In this document: positions 49,614 to 58,615 of the stretch, one piece after another | Numbering within the stretch: the stretch's first letter is position 1 | How the letters are laid out: each line of letters opens with the position of its first letter | Origin: Mesorhizobium sp. | Lineage (GTDB): Bacteria; Pseudomonadota; Alphaproteobacteria; Rhizobiales; Rhizobiaceae | NCBI RefSeq assembly: GCF_023954305.1 | Contig: NZ_JAMLIG010000003.1 | Span: 310,001 to 374,000, forward strand | DNA length: 64,000 bases | Direction of reading: 5' to 3' | Position numbers and translations under genes: made by a program | Notes under the pieces: model-generated | Database searches by the model: none | Told to the model about the DNA's origin: nothing | The model's input: only the letters and a program-made list of their open reading frames with translations

Positions 49614-50146
49614 GGCTGGCTCCCTCGGTCGCGCGCGGCCTGACCAAGCAGGACCGCCGGATGCTGGACATCGTCGAATTGCCAGAGCCCGATCTTTCTC
49701 TCCTGCGCGGCCTGCTCCACGACAGCGTAAGGTGCGTGGTGGGGCAGGCCGCGCGCGTCGAGGGAGGCGAAGGCAAAGCCCGAGGAAATCATCAGAATGG
49801 CGAGATCCAGCCGATCGGACCCGATTGTCGCGTAACAGGACACGAAGACCGTTTCGGGCGTTTGCGCGACCTGCGCGCAGAGGGGCTCTGTATCGGCAAT
49901 GTAGGCGGCAAGGACGGCAAGCGAATCTTCATCGCAATCGCGTCGGGCGCCGGTCCTATCCGAGTAGACAGTTCCGCGCAGACAGGCCTGCATGCCGAAC
50001 AGGCGAAAGTGCTGGCCGCCGTCGCTCCAGCTATCGCCGCTTTCGAGCGTCACGCCCGTCTCGAGCTGGAAGTAGCCGTCGGGCGGCGCAGCAACGGCCG
50101 GCGTCGAACCGAATGCCAGCATGAGCAACAGGGCAGGGGATTTCAT
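49610..50146 (-). CDS. Secreted thermonuclease-like protein 2
   Basis: A 178-residue exported protein (signal SPALLLMLAFGSTPAVAA) with an SNase-like core: HFRLFGMQACLRGTVYSD, RRDCDEDSLAVLAAYIADTE, ISSGFAFASLDARGLPHHAP and QERKIGLWQF. The R-L-x-G-M/I pattern and the KIGLW ending are typical of thermonuclease proteins, but the catalytic glutamate place is changed and several cysteines are present. ATG 50146 overlaps the stop of the third paralog. Function with the T4SS is inferred from location only. Confidence 0.68.
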   Translation of the reverse strand: MKSPALLLMLAFGSTPAVAAPPDGYFQLETGVTLESGDSWSDGGQHFRLFGMQACLRGTVYSDRTGARRDCDEDSLAVLAAYIADTEPLCAQVAQTPETVFVSCYATIGSDRLDLAILMISSGFAFASLDARGLPHHAPYAVVEQAAQERKIGLWQFDDVQHPAVLLGQAARDRGSQP

Positions 50147-50781
50147 TGCCCCGCGACCCTGGGATCGGCCCACATGCCGTAACCTTTGCGGCCGATCGCC
50201 TCGGCCTCCTCGAGGTCAGTTCGTGCCGGCGTACCATCTGGCCGCTTCGCAATGCGGTGGCTACCCAGCGAGACCAGTTGCTCCTCGAACATGTCGATTG
50301 TGTCGAGGCTGCCTGGATAGTTGTAGTAGCCGTAGCAGGTCGCGTCCTGGGCTTTCGCCCCCGTCTCGCTGACGAAGGCTCGGCAGTAGATCACCTTTGG
50401 CGACTGGAGCAGCGTCTCGAGACCGCGCCGGGCATATTCGTCGCAGGAGCCTGCAAAATCCTCCTGGCGGTTGACCATGTCTCCCTGGCACGGCTCGATG
50501 CCGTACAGATGCACCGTCAGGTTGGTGTCCACACGGAAGTCAGTTGCGGAGACGGCGCGGAATCCTGAAGCAGAGGCAAAGCCTTTGCGTTCCGACACCG
50601 TTCCCTGTCCATCATAATACTCCATGACCAGGACGGTCTTTCCTGGCGCCGCCAGCGACCTGACATAAGCCTCATCCACCGGCTCGGCCCCATATGCCGG
50701 CAAGCAGGCGCTGACCGCCATCACGCAAGCGGCTGCCCGTCTCATCTGCTGTCGCCTCCAGGTTGTCATCTTGCTCGACAT
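50143..50781 (-). CDS. Secreted thermonuclease-like protein 3
   Basis: A 212-residue exported protein. Its signal region is RRAAACVMAVSACLPAYGAE. The core reads VDTNLTVHLYGIEPCQGDMV, EYARRGLETLLQSPKVIYCR, YNYPGSLDTIDMFEEQLVSL and EAEAIGRKGYGMWADPRVA, an SNase-type pattern (the YGIE motif, KGYGMW). GGAGG lies ahead of ATG 50781. It is the first gene of the leftward block and divergent from the T4SS operon (112-bp gap), so both blocks may be co-controlled. Confidence 0.65.
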   Translation of the reverse strand: MSSKMTTWRRQQMRRAAACVMAVSACLPAYGAEPVDEAYVRSLAAPGKTVLVMEYYDGQGTVSERKGFASASGFRAVSATDFRVDTNLTVHLYGIEPCQGDMVNRQEDFAGSCDEYARRGLETLLQSPKVIYCRAFVSETGAKAQDATCYGYYNYPGSLDTIDMFEEQLVSLGSHRIAKRPDGTPARTDLEEAEAIGRKGYGMWADPRVAGQ

Positions 50782-50824
50782 TGACGCGCCTCCATCCAGA
50801 TTGCAAGAAAAAATCACAATCAAA

Positions 50825-50853
50825 TTGACATTGTTTTTGATCTCACCTAACCA
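50825..50853 (+). promoter_or_regulatory. Probable promoter of the T4SS operon
   Basis: TTGACA at 50825-50830 and TAACCA at 50848-50853 with 17-nt spacing lie in an AT-rich tract 41 bp before the first gene. The -35 box is perfect and the -10 box weak. Confidence 0.45.
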
Positions 50854-50893
50854 TGCCGAACACCCGTCGTTACAAGGCTTTGGATGCGACACC

Positions 50894-51793
50894 ATGGCGA
50901 CTCAATCGTCCATTCGACCGATCGGACCGCTGCTCGCGGTGACAATTCTCACGAGCATATGCGCGGTTCTACCAAGGGAATCACACCCTTCCGAGGCATC
51001 GGAAGGAGTGGCCGATGTGGGTGAAAACTGGACAGAACCGGGGCAGGGAAGCGCCACTACATTCTCGGCAGATGCGGTCGATGAAGCACGCTGGGCGAGG
51101 TCGCAGCGCGAGTATGTCGTTGGCGCGACCGGTGAAGTGGTTCCCGCAGCGGCACCGGAGGACGCGGCAGAAGGAGCGCTTGCGGTAACGTCCGATGACG
51201 CATCCGAGCCAAAGCAGGCTACTTATCATTTTGACAGCAATTTTGTGAGCGAAGCTGGTCCCGATGAAAGTCGCTGTGGCCCGTCCCCGGCCACGCCGGC
51301 AGAAATTACGAGCATGGTTGTCGCGGCCGCACGTCGCCACGGCGTCGATGTCCAATTTGCGATCGCGATCGCCACGGCGGAGAGCCGGCTCGATCAGTTG
51401 CGCAATTCTCCCAGGGGCGCACGCGGACCGATGCAGCTGATGCCGGACACAGCCGAGCGCTTCGGCGTCTCGGACATCTGCGATCCGGAGCAGAACATCG
51501 ATGGCGGCGTCAGATATCTGCGCGAGTTGACAGACGAGTTCCGCAGTCCCCTGCTGGTCGCGGCCGCCTACAACGCCGGCGAGGGTCGCGTCCGTGAGCA
51601 TGGCGGCATACCACCATTCAAAGAGACGGTCGGATATGTCGCGGAGGTCATCAACCTCCAGCTCGGATTGAACGGATTTGGGCCAATGGCGAGCGCCAAG
51701 CACGAAAGGACCGAAGCGACTGCTTCAAGCGTCAGCGGCGTCATCACATCGAGAGAACGTCGGCAGTGGGTCGGCGGGGTCATGCATTTCTAG
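50894..51793 (+). CDS. VirB1-like lytic transglycosylase 1
   Basis: A 299-residue protein with an N-terminal membrane or signal segment (GPLLAVTILTSICAVLP), a 120-residue acidic low-complexity linker, and a C-terminal SLT domain: AIATAESRLDQLRNSPRGAR (catalytic Glu), GPMQLMPDTAERFGV, LLVAAAYNAGEGRV and GGIPPFKETVGYV. It should open peptidoglycan for T4SS assembly. First gene of the rightward operon, 12 nt before virB2. ATG 50894 is favoured; the frame is open further upstream into the divergent promoter. Confidence 0.85.
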   Translation: MATQSSIRPIGPLLAVTILTSICAVLPRESHPSEASEGVADVGENWTEPGQGSATTFSADAVDEARWARSQREYVVGATGEVVPAAAPEDAAEGALAVTSDDASEPKQATYHFDSNFVSEAGPDESRCGPSPATPAEITSMVVAAARRHGVDVQFAIAIATAESRLDQLRNSPRGARGPMQLMPDTAERFGVSDICDPEQNIDGGVRYLRELTDEFRSPLLVAAAYNAGEGRVREHGGIPPFKETVGYVAEVINLQLGLNGFGPMASAKHERTEATASSVSGVITSRERRQWVGGVMHF

Positions 51794-51805
51794 CCGGAGG
51801 CCGAC

Positions 51806-52141
51806 ATGAGCAACATTTCCTACTATCGACCCAAGCGATCCACCTCGCAGGCTTTGGTCTTCGCGACGCTTCTGTCCGCGGGCGTCATGCTCTCGGAGCC
51901 CGCATTGGCGCAGTCCTCGGGTGCCTTCGCCCCCCTGGAAACAGCGGTGCAGATGATCGTGGATTTCATAACCGGTCCGTTCGGGCGGCTGCTCGCGATC
52001 ATCGCGGTAATCGCGCTCGGATTTCTCGCCTTCGCCGGCCGACTCAGCTGGTTCACTGCCGGCGCGGTCGTCCTCGGCATCGGCCTGGTCTTCGGAGCGC
52101 CTGCGATCGTCGACGAGATGATCGCAGCAGTGGGAAACTAG
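51806..52141 (+). CDS. virB2: VirB2-like pilin
   Basis: A 111-residue pilin precursor. A long signal region (SQALVFATLLSAGVMLSEPALA, with cleavage after ALA) leads to a mature peptide of two hydrophobic helices (FGRLLAIIAVIALGFLAFAG, then RLSWFTAGAVVLGIGLVFGA) joined by a short polar loop, the TrbC/VirB2 plan. It forms the conjugative pilus. GGAGG lies ahead of ATG 51806. Confidence 0.88.
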   Translation: MSNISYYRPKRSTSQALVFATLLSAGVMLSEPALAQSSGAFAPLETAVQMIVDFITGPFGRLLAIIAVIALGFLAFAGRLSWFTAGAVVLGIGLVFGAPAIVDEMIAAVGN

Positions 52142-52145
52142 GCAA

Positions 52146-52445
52146 ATGGCCGAATTCACCGACGAGAAGCCTGAGCTGACGCCTCTTGTGATTGGCCTGA
52201 CGAGACCGCCGATGATGTGGGGGATTCCGCTGAACGCCTTCTACATCATCGTCGGCGTGACGCTGATCGCCTTCCTCGTGAGCACGAGTTTCTGGTCGGC
52301 GGTGATCGCACCTCTCACCTATCTTGCGCTCTTTGCCTTGTGCAGCCGCGACATCCGCATCCTCGACCTCGCCCAGGTCGTGGGGCGTCGAACGCCGCGC
52401 ACGCCAAACCGCCTGTTCTGGCGGACCAACTCCTACGGGCCGTGA
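52146..52445 (+). CDS. virB3: VirB3-like inner-membrane protein
   Basis: A 99-residue protein. Polar start, then TPLVIGLTRPPMMWGIPLNA, a hydrophobic pair (FYIIVGVTLIAFLVSTSFW, LTYLALFALCSRDIRIL), matching VirB3/TrbD. It works with the VirB4 ATPase. The stop overlaps the GTG at 52442 (GTGA) that is one of two possible virB4 starts. Confidence 0.88.
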   Translation: MAEFTDEKPELTPLVIGLTRPPMMWGIPLNAFYIIVGVTLIAFLVSTSFWSAVIAPLTYLALFALCSRDIRILDLAQVVGRRTPRTPNRLFWRTNSYGP

Positions 52446-52447
52446 TC

Positions 52448-54862
52448 ATGCTGAACGTCGTCATCGAAGAATTGGGATTTGGCCGGGAGCAGCGACGTGA
52501 GCGGCCGCTGTCCACGCACATCCCGTATCTGCGTCACGTTGCCGACACCGTGATCGGGCTCGAGAGCGGCGCGATCCTCTCGGTGATCAAACTCGACGGA
52601 TTGTTCTTCCAGACGGAGGACCAGGCCGAGCTCAACATGCGCGCGGTCGTCCAGAACACCCTGATCCGGGCACTAGGCTCGAGCCGGTACTCGCTTTGGT
52701 CGACGGTAATCCGCAGGCAAGTCAAACCGTCGCTTGCCGGCAGCTTTTCCGATCCGTTCTGCGACCTCTTGAACAAGCGCTACTTGGCGGCGCTGCGTGA
52801 GAAGCGCATGTTCACGAACGAGCTCTACCTGACGGTCGTTCGCTCCAGCATGCGTGGCGCGCTGGGTGCCGCCGAGACGTTTTCAAGTCTGCTCGATCGA
52901 TCTTCAGGCGCGGAAGTCGTGCGTCAAAAGCTGCACGAGCGGGTCAACGAGCTCGAAGAGGTCGTCGGCAACGTCACCCGCGAACTGCAGAAGTATGGAG
53001 CGCGGCCGCTCGGAATCGTTCATCGCGACGGCGAACCCTATTCAGAGCCCTGCGCGTTTTTCGACTCGATCCTCACATGTGGCCTCTCGCGCGACCTGCG
53101 ACTGCCGCGGATGGGCATCCGCAGCTATGTCGGCACGTCGCGGCTGCACTTCTCCAAGCGGACGTTGCAGGCGCAGGGCCCAACCGCAGCCGAGAACCGC
53201 TTCGGGGCGATGCTGTCGATCAAGGAGTACCCACCCTTTTCAGGACCGGGGATGCTCGATGGCCTCCTGCAGATGAACCACGAGTTCATCTGCACCCAAT
53301 CGTTCACGCTCGCCGACAAGCCGATCGCGCAGGAACGAATTTCGCGGCTGCAGCGCCAGATCCGGGCGTCGGATGAATCGGGCAGCACCGTCGAAACCGA
53401 TATCGACTTCGCGCTCAACAGCCTGCTTAACCAGGAAGCTGTATTCGGCTATCACCATTTCAGCCTTCTGTGCCTGTCACGTGACCTTGCCGGTCTCGAC
53501 AAGGCGGTCGCCGAGCTTGGGTCATGTCTGACCGACATGAACATCAACTGGCTGCGCGAGGACCTCAACATGGAGGCCTCGTTCTGGGCGCAGCTCCCGG
53601 GCAACCATGCCTACATCGCGCGTTCCTGCATGCTATCGAGCGCAAACTTTTCCGGATTCTCGTCACTCCACAATTTCGCGACCGGGAAGGCCTTTGATGT
53701 CCATTGGGGTCTGCCGATCTCGATCCTCGAGACGACGTCGCAGACACCCTACTGGTTCAACTTCCATCAGCGCGACATCGGCCATTTTCTCGTGACCGGC
53801 CCGACCGGTTCGGGAAAGACCGTGGCGTTGACCTTCCTGCTGGCGCAGGCATTTCGGATTTCACCGGAACCGCGCGCGGTGTTCTTCGACAAGGATCGTG
53901 GCGCCGAGATTTTCATCCGTGCTGTCGGCGGGGACTATGAAGTCCTGCAGCCCGGCGTCGCCACTGGCTTCAATCCGCTGCAGATGGAGAACACCGCGTC
54001 AAACCGCGAATTGCTGCATCGGCTGCTGAAGGCCATGCTCGATCCAGCGGACGGCAGCGGTTTCTCTCAGGAAGAAGAGGACACGCTGGAGGGTGCGATC
54101 GGGCGCATCTGCCAAGAGCCCGTTGAACAGCGCACGCTTGCCAATCTGTCCGGGCTGCTGATGGGCAGGGCGCGCTCCGGCGCGAACGACCTTCAGTCAC
54201 GCCTGCGCCCGTGGTTCGAGGGTGAGAAGGCGTGGCTCTTCAACGCGCCACGGGACGTCCTGTCCTTCTCCGGCCGGCGGATCTTTGGCTTCGACATGAC
54301 GCACATCCTGGACAACAGGGAGATGCGCGCTCCCGCGCTGATGTATCTCTACCATCGGCTGGATGAGCTTCTCACCGGCGAGCCGGTGCTCATCTTCATG
54401 GACGAAGGCTGGAAGCTTCTCCAGGACCCGGTCTTTTCCGACTACATCGTCGACAAGATGAAGACGATCCGAAAACTCAACGGGATCGTCGGATTTGGGA
54501 CCCAGTCGGCGGCGGATATCGCCCGGGCGCCACAGTCGCACACGCTGATCGAGCAGTCCGCAACGAACCTGCACTTTCCGAATCCGCGCGCCGACGAGGA
54601 GAGTTACATCCAGCGCTTCGGCCTGACGGCCAAGGAGTATTTCTTTATTCGCAATACGCCGCCGGAGCGGCGGAGCTTTCTCATCAAGCACGGCAACGAC
54701 TCCGTCATCGCCCGCCTCGATCTGTCATCCATGCCGGATCTGGTACGCGTGATGTCCGGCCGCAAGGAGACGATTGAGCAGTGCGCAACCCTTCGCGCGC
54801 GGCTCGGCGACGATCCGGCGAACTGGTTGCCCGAATTCTGCGGCTGGGGGCGTGCGTCATGA
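52448..54862 (+). CDS. virB4: VirB4-type T4SS ATPase
   Basis: An 804-residue ATPase of the VirB4/CagE family: a long N-terminal domain, Walker A GPTGSGKTVALT at about 451-462, Walker B VLIFMDEGWKLLQDP, and GFGTQSAADIA and TNLHFPNPRADE motifs near the end. It energises pilus assembly and substrate transfer at the inner membrane. ATG 52448 is given as start; GTG 52442, overlapping the virB3 stop, would add two residues. The stop overlaps the second transglycosylase gene by ATGA. Confidence 0.95.
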   Translation: MLNVVIEELGFGREQRRERPLSTHIPYLRHVADTVIGLESGAILSVIKLDGLFFQTEDQAELNMRAVVQNTLIRALGSSRYSLWSTVIRRQVKPSLAGSFSDPFCDLLNKRYLAALREKRMFTNELYLTVVRSSMRGALGAAETFSSLLDRSSGAEVVRQKLHERVNELEEVVGNVTRELQKYGARPLGIVHRDGEPYSEPCAFFDSILTCGLSRDLRLPRMGIRSYVGTSRLHFSKRTLQAQGPTAAENRFGAMLSIKEYPPFSGPGMLDGLLQMNHEFICTQSFTLADKPIAQERISRLQRQIRASDESGSTVETDIDFALNSLLNQEAVFGYHHFSLLCLSRDLAGLDKAVAELGSCLTDMNINWLREDLNMEASFWAQLPGNHAYIARSCMLSSANFSGFSSLHNFATGKAFDVHWGLPISILETTSQTPYWFNFHQRDIGHFLVTGPTGSGKTVALTFLLAQAFRISPEPRAVFFDKDRGAEIFIRAVGGDYEVLQPGVATGFNPLQMENTASNRELLHRLLKAMLDPADGSGFSQEEEDTLEGAIGRICQEPVEQRTLANLSGLLMGRARSGANDLQSRLRPWFEGEKAWLFNAPRDVLSFSGRRIFGFDMTHILDNREMRAPALMYLYHRLDELLTGEPVLIFMDEGWKLLQDPVFSDYIVDKMKTIRKLNGIVGFGTQSAADIARAPQSHTLIEQSATNLHFPNPRADEESYIQRFGLTAKEYFFIRNTPPERRSFLIKHGNDSVIARLDLSSMPDLVRVMSGRKETIEQCATLRARLGDDPANWLPEFCGWGRAS

Positions 54863-55923
54863 TCACGCGTCTGTCCATCGTACTCACCTTGCTTGCCTCA
54901 TCGGCTCTCGCCGACATTCCGACCATCGACAAGAAGGTCCTGGACGAGCGCAAGGATCGTGATGAAAAGACCACCGAGATCGAGGAGGTCGACGAGGACC
55001 GATACGTCAGCAATCAGAGCGTGACCTGCTCGATGTATCGGCCGGCTAGAAAAGACGATCCGGTGGCCGCGGCGAATGCCAACCCGGCGATCGCCGGCCT
55101 AGTACGTCGGATCGCGCGGGAAGAGGGGATCGACGAGAACCAATTCCTGGCGCTCGTCTATCAGGAGAGCCGCTTCAACCCGTGTGCCAAATCTCCAGCG
55201 GGTGCGATCGGCCTTGCCCAGCTCATGCCGGGGACCGCCGGCGACCTCGGCGTCGACCCCTACAACATCGAACAGAACCTGCGTGGCGGGGCGCGCTACT
55301 ACAAGCAGCAGCTTCGAAAGTACAACGGCAATGTTTCGCTGGCGCTTGCCGCCTACAATGCCGGCGCGGGCAACGTGAGCAAATATGGCGGCATCCCGCC
55401 CTTCAGGGAAACGCAGGGCTATGTCGCCCAAATAACCCAAAGGTGGCTTCCGGCCTTCGGCGGTTCCGACAAGTCCGGCATTCCGCTCAACTATGGCGGT
55501 GGCGGCGCGTATGCGGGCGCGCGGACCACAACGATGAACGCGATGGGCCTGACCTCGGCGATCGGGGACGGCTCCGGCGACGTCGTGTCCTGGCTGACGC
55601 AACTCGGCGACATGGGGTCCAGCACCATTCAGGACAGCTGGGATCACAATTCGGGTGCACGCAACGCGAACATCGAGCTCGTGAACCGGCTGATCCTGCT
55701 CGGAACGGCCTTTGCCGACCTTGCCAATTCCAGCAATGCGATCACGCTTGGCGACCTGTCCGGCACGAACCGCTCGACCCGATACGACGGAAACGAAGGC
55801 GATGAGGATCGGCCGGTGGCCGGTTTCTGCGACGACCGCGAGGGCTTCGTCTGGGATGCCGAAGCCAAGGCTTGCGTCCTGCGCATCGACCGCCAAGCGG
55901 AGCTGCTTCTCGAGACACAATGA
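54859..55923 (+). CDS. Lytic transglycosylase 2 inside the virB operon
   Basis: A 354-residue exported protein. A signal peptide (SIVLTLLASSALA) is followed by ADIPTIDKKVLDERKDRDEK, which strongly resembles the start of the mature VirB5-like protein encoded next, and then an SLT domain: FLALVYQESRFNPCAKSPAG (catalytic Glu), AIGLAQLMPGTAGDLGV, LALAAYNAGAGNVSKYGG. The C-terminal 150 residues are of unknown fold with paired cysteines (CDDREGFVWDAEAKACVL). It may anchor muramidase activity to the VirB5-tip region. ATG 54859 overlaps the virB4 stop. Confidence 0.85.
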   Translation: MITRLSIVLTLLASSALADIPTIDKKVLDERKDRDEKTTEIEEVDEDRYVSNQSVTCSMYRPARKDDPVAAANANPAIAGLVRRIAREEGIDENQFLALVYQESRFNPCAKSPAGAIGLAQLMPGTAGDLGVDPYNIEQNLRGGARYYKQQLRKYNGNVSLALAAYNAGAGNVSKYGGIPPFRETQGYVAQITQRWLPAFGGSDKSGIPLNYGGGGAYAGARTTTMNAMGLTSAIGDGSGDVVSWLTQLGDMGSSTIQDSWDHNSGARNANIELVNRLILLGTAFADLANSSNAITLGDLSGTNRSTRYDGNEGDEDRPVAGFCDDREGFVWDAEAKACVLRIDRQAELLLETQ

Positions 55924-55934
55924 TGGAGATCGAC

Positions 55935-56633
55935 ATGAAACGTTCATTGGCAATCCTGGCTTTGGTCGGCGCAGGCATTGTGCCGGCCGCGGCCGATATT
56001 CCGGTCATCGACAAGACCAACTACGCGGTTGCGCGCGACACCGCCGAGAAGACTGGCAAGATTCTCGACACGAACAAGGAAATTCTCACCACCGTCGAGG
56101 AGACCCTGAAGGCGGTGACTGGCGACCGCGGCCGCGACGCCGGCCCGCTGAAGGACATCGCGATCGGCAATGGCTTCAGCGTGTCGTCAGTACCCTCCTT
56201 CGACAGCATCCTGAAGAGCGGCGTAGCCGACTTCGGATCTCTCGACCCCAAGGTCGTGCAAGCCGCCACCCTCTTCATCAACGGCCTGCAACTGGTGCGT
56301 TCGTTGTCCGGGAAGGACAACAGTTCGCTTGCCAGCGACAAGTCCTACGAGGAGCTCATGAAGACGGTCATGGGCGTCTCGGCGTTGATCACCGGTTCTC
56401 AAGCTGCGGTGGAAATGCGCCGCTCCGCCCTCGAAAGCGCCGGTGGCGAGATCGGGCAGGCGGAAGACATCAAGGGGTCGATCGACCAGAACACGCAGCT
56501 GCAGGTTCAGACGGGACTGACGCTCAACGAGATGATCGGCGTCCTGAACGCCGGCGTGCAGTCGTTGCACGCCGAGAACCAGCGCAAGCTGACCGACATG
56601 TCGAACACGAAAAAGGCGCTGCGGTACGAATGA
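55935..56633 (+). CDS. virB5: VirB5-like pilus-tip protein
   Basis: A 232-residue exported, helical protein. Signal peptide KRSLAILALVGAGIVPAAA, then ADIPVIDKTNYAVARDTAEK. The remaining sequence is long helices (LNEMIGVLNAGVQSLHAENQ, RKLTDMSNTKKAL), in keeping with VirB5/TrbJ. ATG 55935 is preferred because GGAG lies 6 nt upstream; ATGs at 55920 and 55923 are possible. The stop overlaps the lipoprotein gene by ATGA. Identification rests mainly on position and architecture. Confidence 0.78.
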   Translation: MKRSLAILALVGAGIVPAAADIPVIDKTNYAVARDTAEKTGKILDTNKEILTTVEETLKAVTGDRGRDAGPLKDIAIGNGFSVSSVPSFDSILKSGVADFGSLDPKVVQAATLFINGLQLVRSLSGKDNSSLASDKSYEELMKTVMGVSALITGSQAAVEMRRSALESAGGEIGQAEDIKGSIDQNTQLQVQTGLTLNEMIGVLNAGVQSLHAENQRKLTDMSNTKKALRYE

Positions 56634-56854
56634 GACGCCGTCGATTCGCCCCGACCATCATCTTACTCACTCTGGCCGTGCTTGCCGGTGGGTGCGGTAC
56701 ACCGCGCGAGAAGACCGCGCCGTGCAAGCGGCCGGCCAATCTATCGAGCTATGCCAGCACGGGGGACGAATGCGGGCCAATGATTTCGGTCAATGCGGAC
56801 CGGTCCGCGGCGTTGGCGGCAATCCAGGACCTGGCGTCCGCGGAAGAAGAATAG
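56630..56854 (+). CDS. Small VirB7-like lipoprotein
   Basis: A 74-residue lipoprotein: TIILLTLAVLAGGCGTPREK contains a lipobox (LAGGC), so mature protein starts at the cysteine. Further cysteines (APCKRPAN, GDECGPM) could form disulfides, as in VirB7-VirB9 pairs. Position between virB5 and virB6 fits the VirB7/entry-exclusion slot. Confidence 0.65.
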   Translation: MRRRRFAPTIILLTLAVLAGGCGTPREKTAPCKRPANLSSYASTGDECGPMISVNADRSAALAAIQDLASAEEE

Positions 56855-56863
56855 GGCAGGGCG

Positions 56864-57874
56864 GTGGACGACTTCATTGGCGAACTCTTGGATCGGATCG
56901 ATGCTTCGGGGCAAAATTTCTCGCAGAGCGCCTACGAAGTTTTGAGCCGCGATCTCGAGCCGCTCCTTCGTCTCCTCTTCATCCTGGCCGTCCTGTTCTA
57001 TGGTGTGCAGCTCTTCCTCGGAACCTCACGGCTTAGCGTCGCCGAGATCATCGGCCGGCTGGTGCGCGTGTTCGTCATCCTGATCCTGATCAGCACATGG
57101 TCGAACTTCAACGACCTTGTCTATGACTGGCTGACCACGGTGCCGGAGGCGGCGGGCCGCGCTATCCTGGCGGCATCCGGAACGGGCGTGACCGAGCCCA
57201 CGAATGGTCTGTCGCAGATTTGGAAGACCGCGAACACCGCCGCCGCGGCCTTCTCGGAGCAGGCTGGTTATCTGTCGGTTCTGCCCGCTTTGATCGGCAT
57301 GATCATCATGGTTTTTGCCGGCCTGTTCGTCGCCATCGCGCTGGGCATTCTCGTGCTGGCGAAGGTCGTGCTGTGGGTGTTGCTCGGCACCGCGCCGATC
57401 TTCATTGCCTGCTTCGTTTTCGATGCGACTCGCAGCTACGCCATGGGATGGCTGAACCAGTCGCTGCTCTATGCGATCATTCCGCTGTTCGTCTATGTGA
57501 TCGCCGCCTTCCTGATCGCGGCGATGGAGCCGGAACTGACAAGCATCGACAGCATCTCCGGCAATCGCGAGCTGAAGCTTAGTGATTTCGCTGCCTTCAT
57601 CATGCTTTGCCTCGCCGGCAGTTTCGTCCTTTTGCAGGTGCAATCCCTCGCGCAGGGCATAGCTGGCGGTCTGGCGACACCAGTCGGTCCGCGCTCCCGG
57701 CATCTGACGGCTCGCAGCATCTTCTGGAGCCGTGAGGCGATCGGTCAATCGGCAAGGCAGACCCAGGCCGCCGTCCATCGCGTGCAGGCGAGACTTCGCT
57801 CGCCGCGACAGGATGGCGCAGGCGCCTCGATGCAGCGCGCGATCACATCCAACGGAACCCCAAGGCAACCCTGA
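56864..57874 (+). CDS. virB6: VirB6-like polytopic membrane protein
   Basis: A 336-residue protein with five to six membrane helices (LEPLLRLLFILAVLFYGVQL, VLPALIGMIIMVFAGLFVAI, LLYAIIPLFVYVIAAFLIAA, FAAFIMLCLAGSFVLLQVQS) and an arginine-rich C-terminal tail, as in VirB6/TrbL. It forms part of the inner-membrane translocon. GTG 56864 follows GGGCAGGG and gives a normal length. Confidence 0.88.
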   Translation: MDDFIGELLDRIDASGQNFSQSAYEVLSRDLEPLLRLLFILAVLFYGVQLFLGTSRLSVAEIIGRLVRVFVILILISTWSNFNDLVYDWLTTVPEAAGRAILAASGTGVTEPTNGLSQIWKTANTAAAAFSEQAGYLSVLPALIGMIIMVFAGLFVAIALGILVLAKVVLWVLLGTAPIFIACFVFDATRSYAMGWLNQSLLYAIIPLFVYVIAAFLIAAMEPELTSIDSISGNRELKLSDFAAFIMLCLAGSFVLLQVQSLAQGIAGGLATPVGPRSRHLTARSIFWSREAIGQSARQTQAAVHRVQARLRSPRQDGAGASMQRAITSNGTPRQP

Positions 57875-57919
57875 TCGGCAAGACGCTGCACGATCGAGAA
57901 GGACAGGAACTTAGCAGGG

Positions 57920-58615
57920 ATGGCCGACAAGTTCGAAACAGCGCTGCGCTCGTACTTCCAGCAAGGCGACATCTGGGAGCAGGAGATCATCAAGCGCGCC
58001 AAGCGGTCGGCGCGTGTCGCGTGGCTTTTCTCGATCGTCTTTGCCGGGATCGCCGTGCTCAGTCTGCTGGCCGTGGTGCTGATGCTGCCGCTGAAGAGTT
58101 TCGAACCCTATGTCGTCACCGTCGACCAGACGACGGGCTATATCGAGGTCAAGTCGGGCCTGACGCGGCCGGCGAATCTCACCGAACAGCAGGCCATCAC
58201 CCAGGCGAATGTGGTCCGCTACATCCGCGCTCGGGAAGGCTACGATCCATATGCGATCGAGGAGAATTTCGGGCTCGCAGCACTCCTGTCAACGGACGAG
58301 GCAGCGCGCGAGCTGCAGGCCCTCTACAGCGCCGCCAACGCGCAGAACCCCACAAAGGTCTATGGGAGACTGAAGCGGGTCCTGGTCGACATCAAGTCGG
58401 TGACGTTCCCGAACGCCAGCACCGCGATCGTCCGCTTTTCGACCAACGAGCGCAGCGACACGGAATCGATCGTCCGTCATTGGATCTCGGTCGTGCGCTT
58501 CCGCTACACCGACACCCCCGTCCGCAACGAATGGCGCTTCGAGAACCCGCTCGGCTTCCAAGTCTACGCCTATCGCCGCGATCAGGAAACCGTCACGCCG
58601 GGGGACGCGCGATGA
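57920..58615 (+). CDS. virB8: VirB8-like scaffold protein
   Basis: A 231-residue bitopic protein: a cytoplasmic 40-residue head, one transmembrane helix (AWLFSIVFAGIAVLSLLAVV) and a periplasmic NTF2-like domain (FEPYVVTVDQTTGYIEVKSG, RAREGYDPYAIEENFG, RHWISVVRFRYTDTPVRNEW). It nucleates the T4SS inner-membrane complex. The stop overlaps virB9 by ATGA. Confidence 0.93.
   Translation: MADKFETALRSYFQQGDIWEQEIIKRAKRSARVAWLFSIVFAGIAVLSLLAVVLMLPLKSFEPYVVTVDQTTGYIEVKSGLTRPANLTEQQAITQANVVRYIRAREGYDPYAIEENFGLAALLSTDEAARELQALYSAANAQNPTKVYGRLKRVLVDIKSVTFPNASTAIVRFSTNERSDTESIVRHWISVVRFRYTDTPVRNEWRFENPLGFQVYAYRRDQETVTPGDAR

Noticed and set aside
48900..49620. Plus-strand open frame of 216 codons opposite the first nuclease-like gene
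   Set aside because: Shadow of a minus-strand gene that has a signal peptide, recognisable motifs and coupled neighbours.
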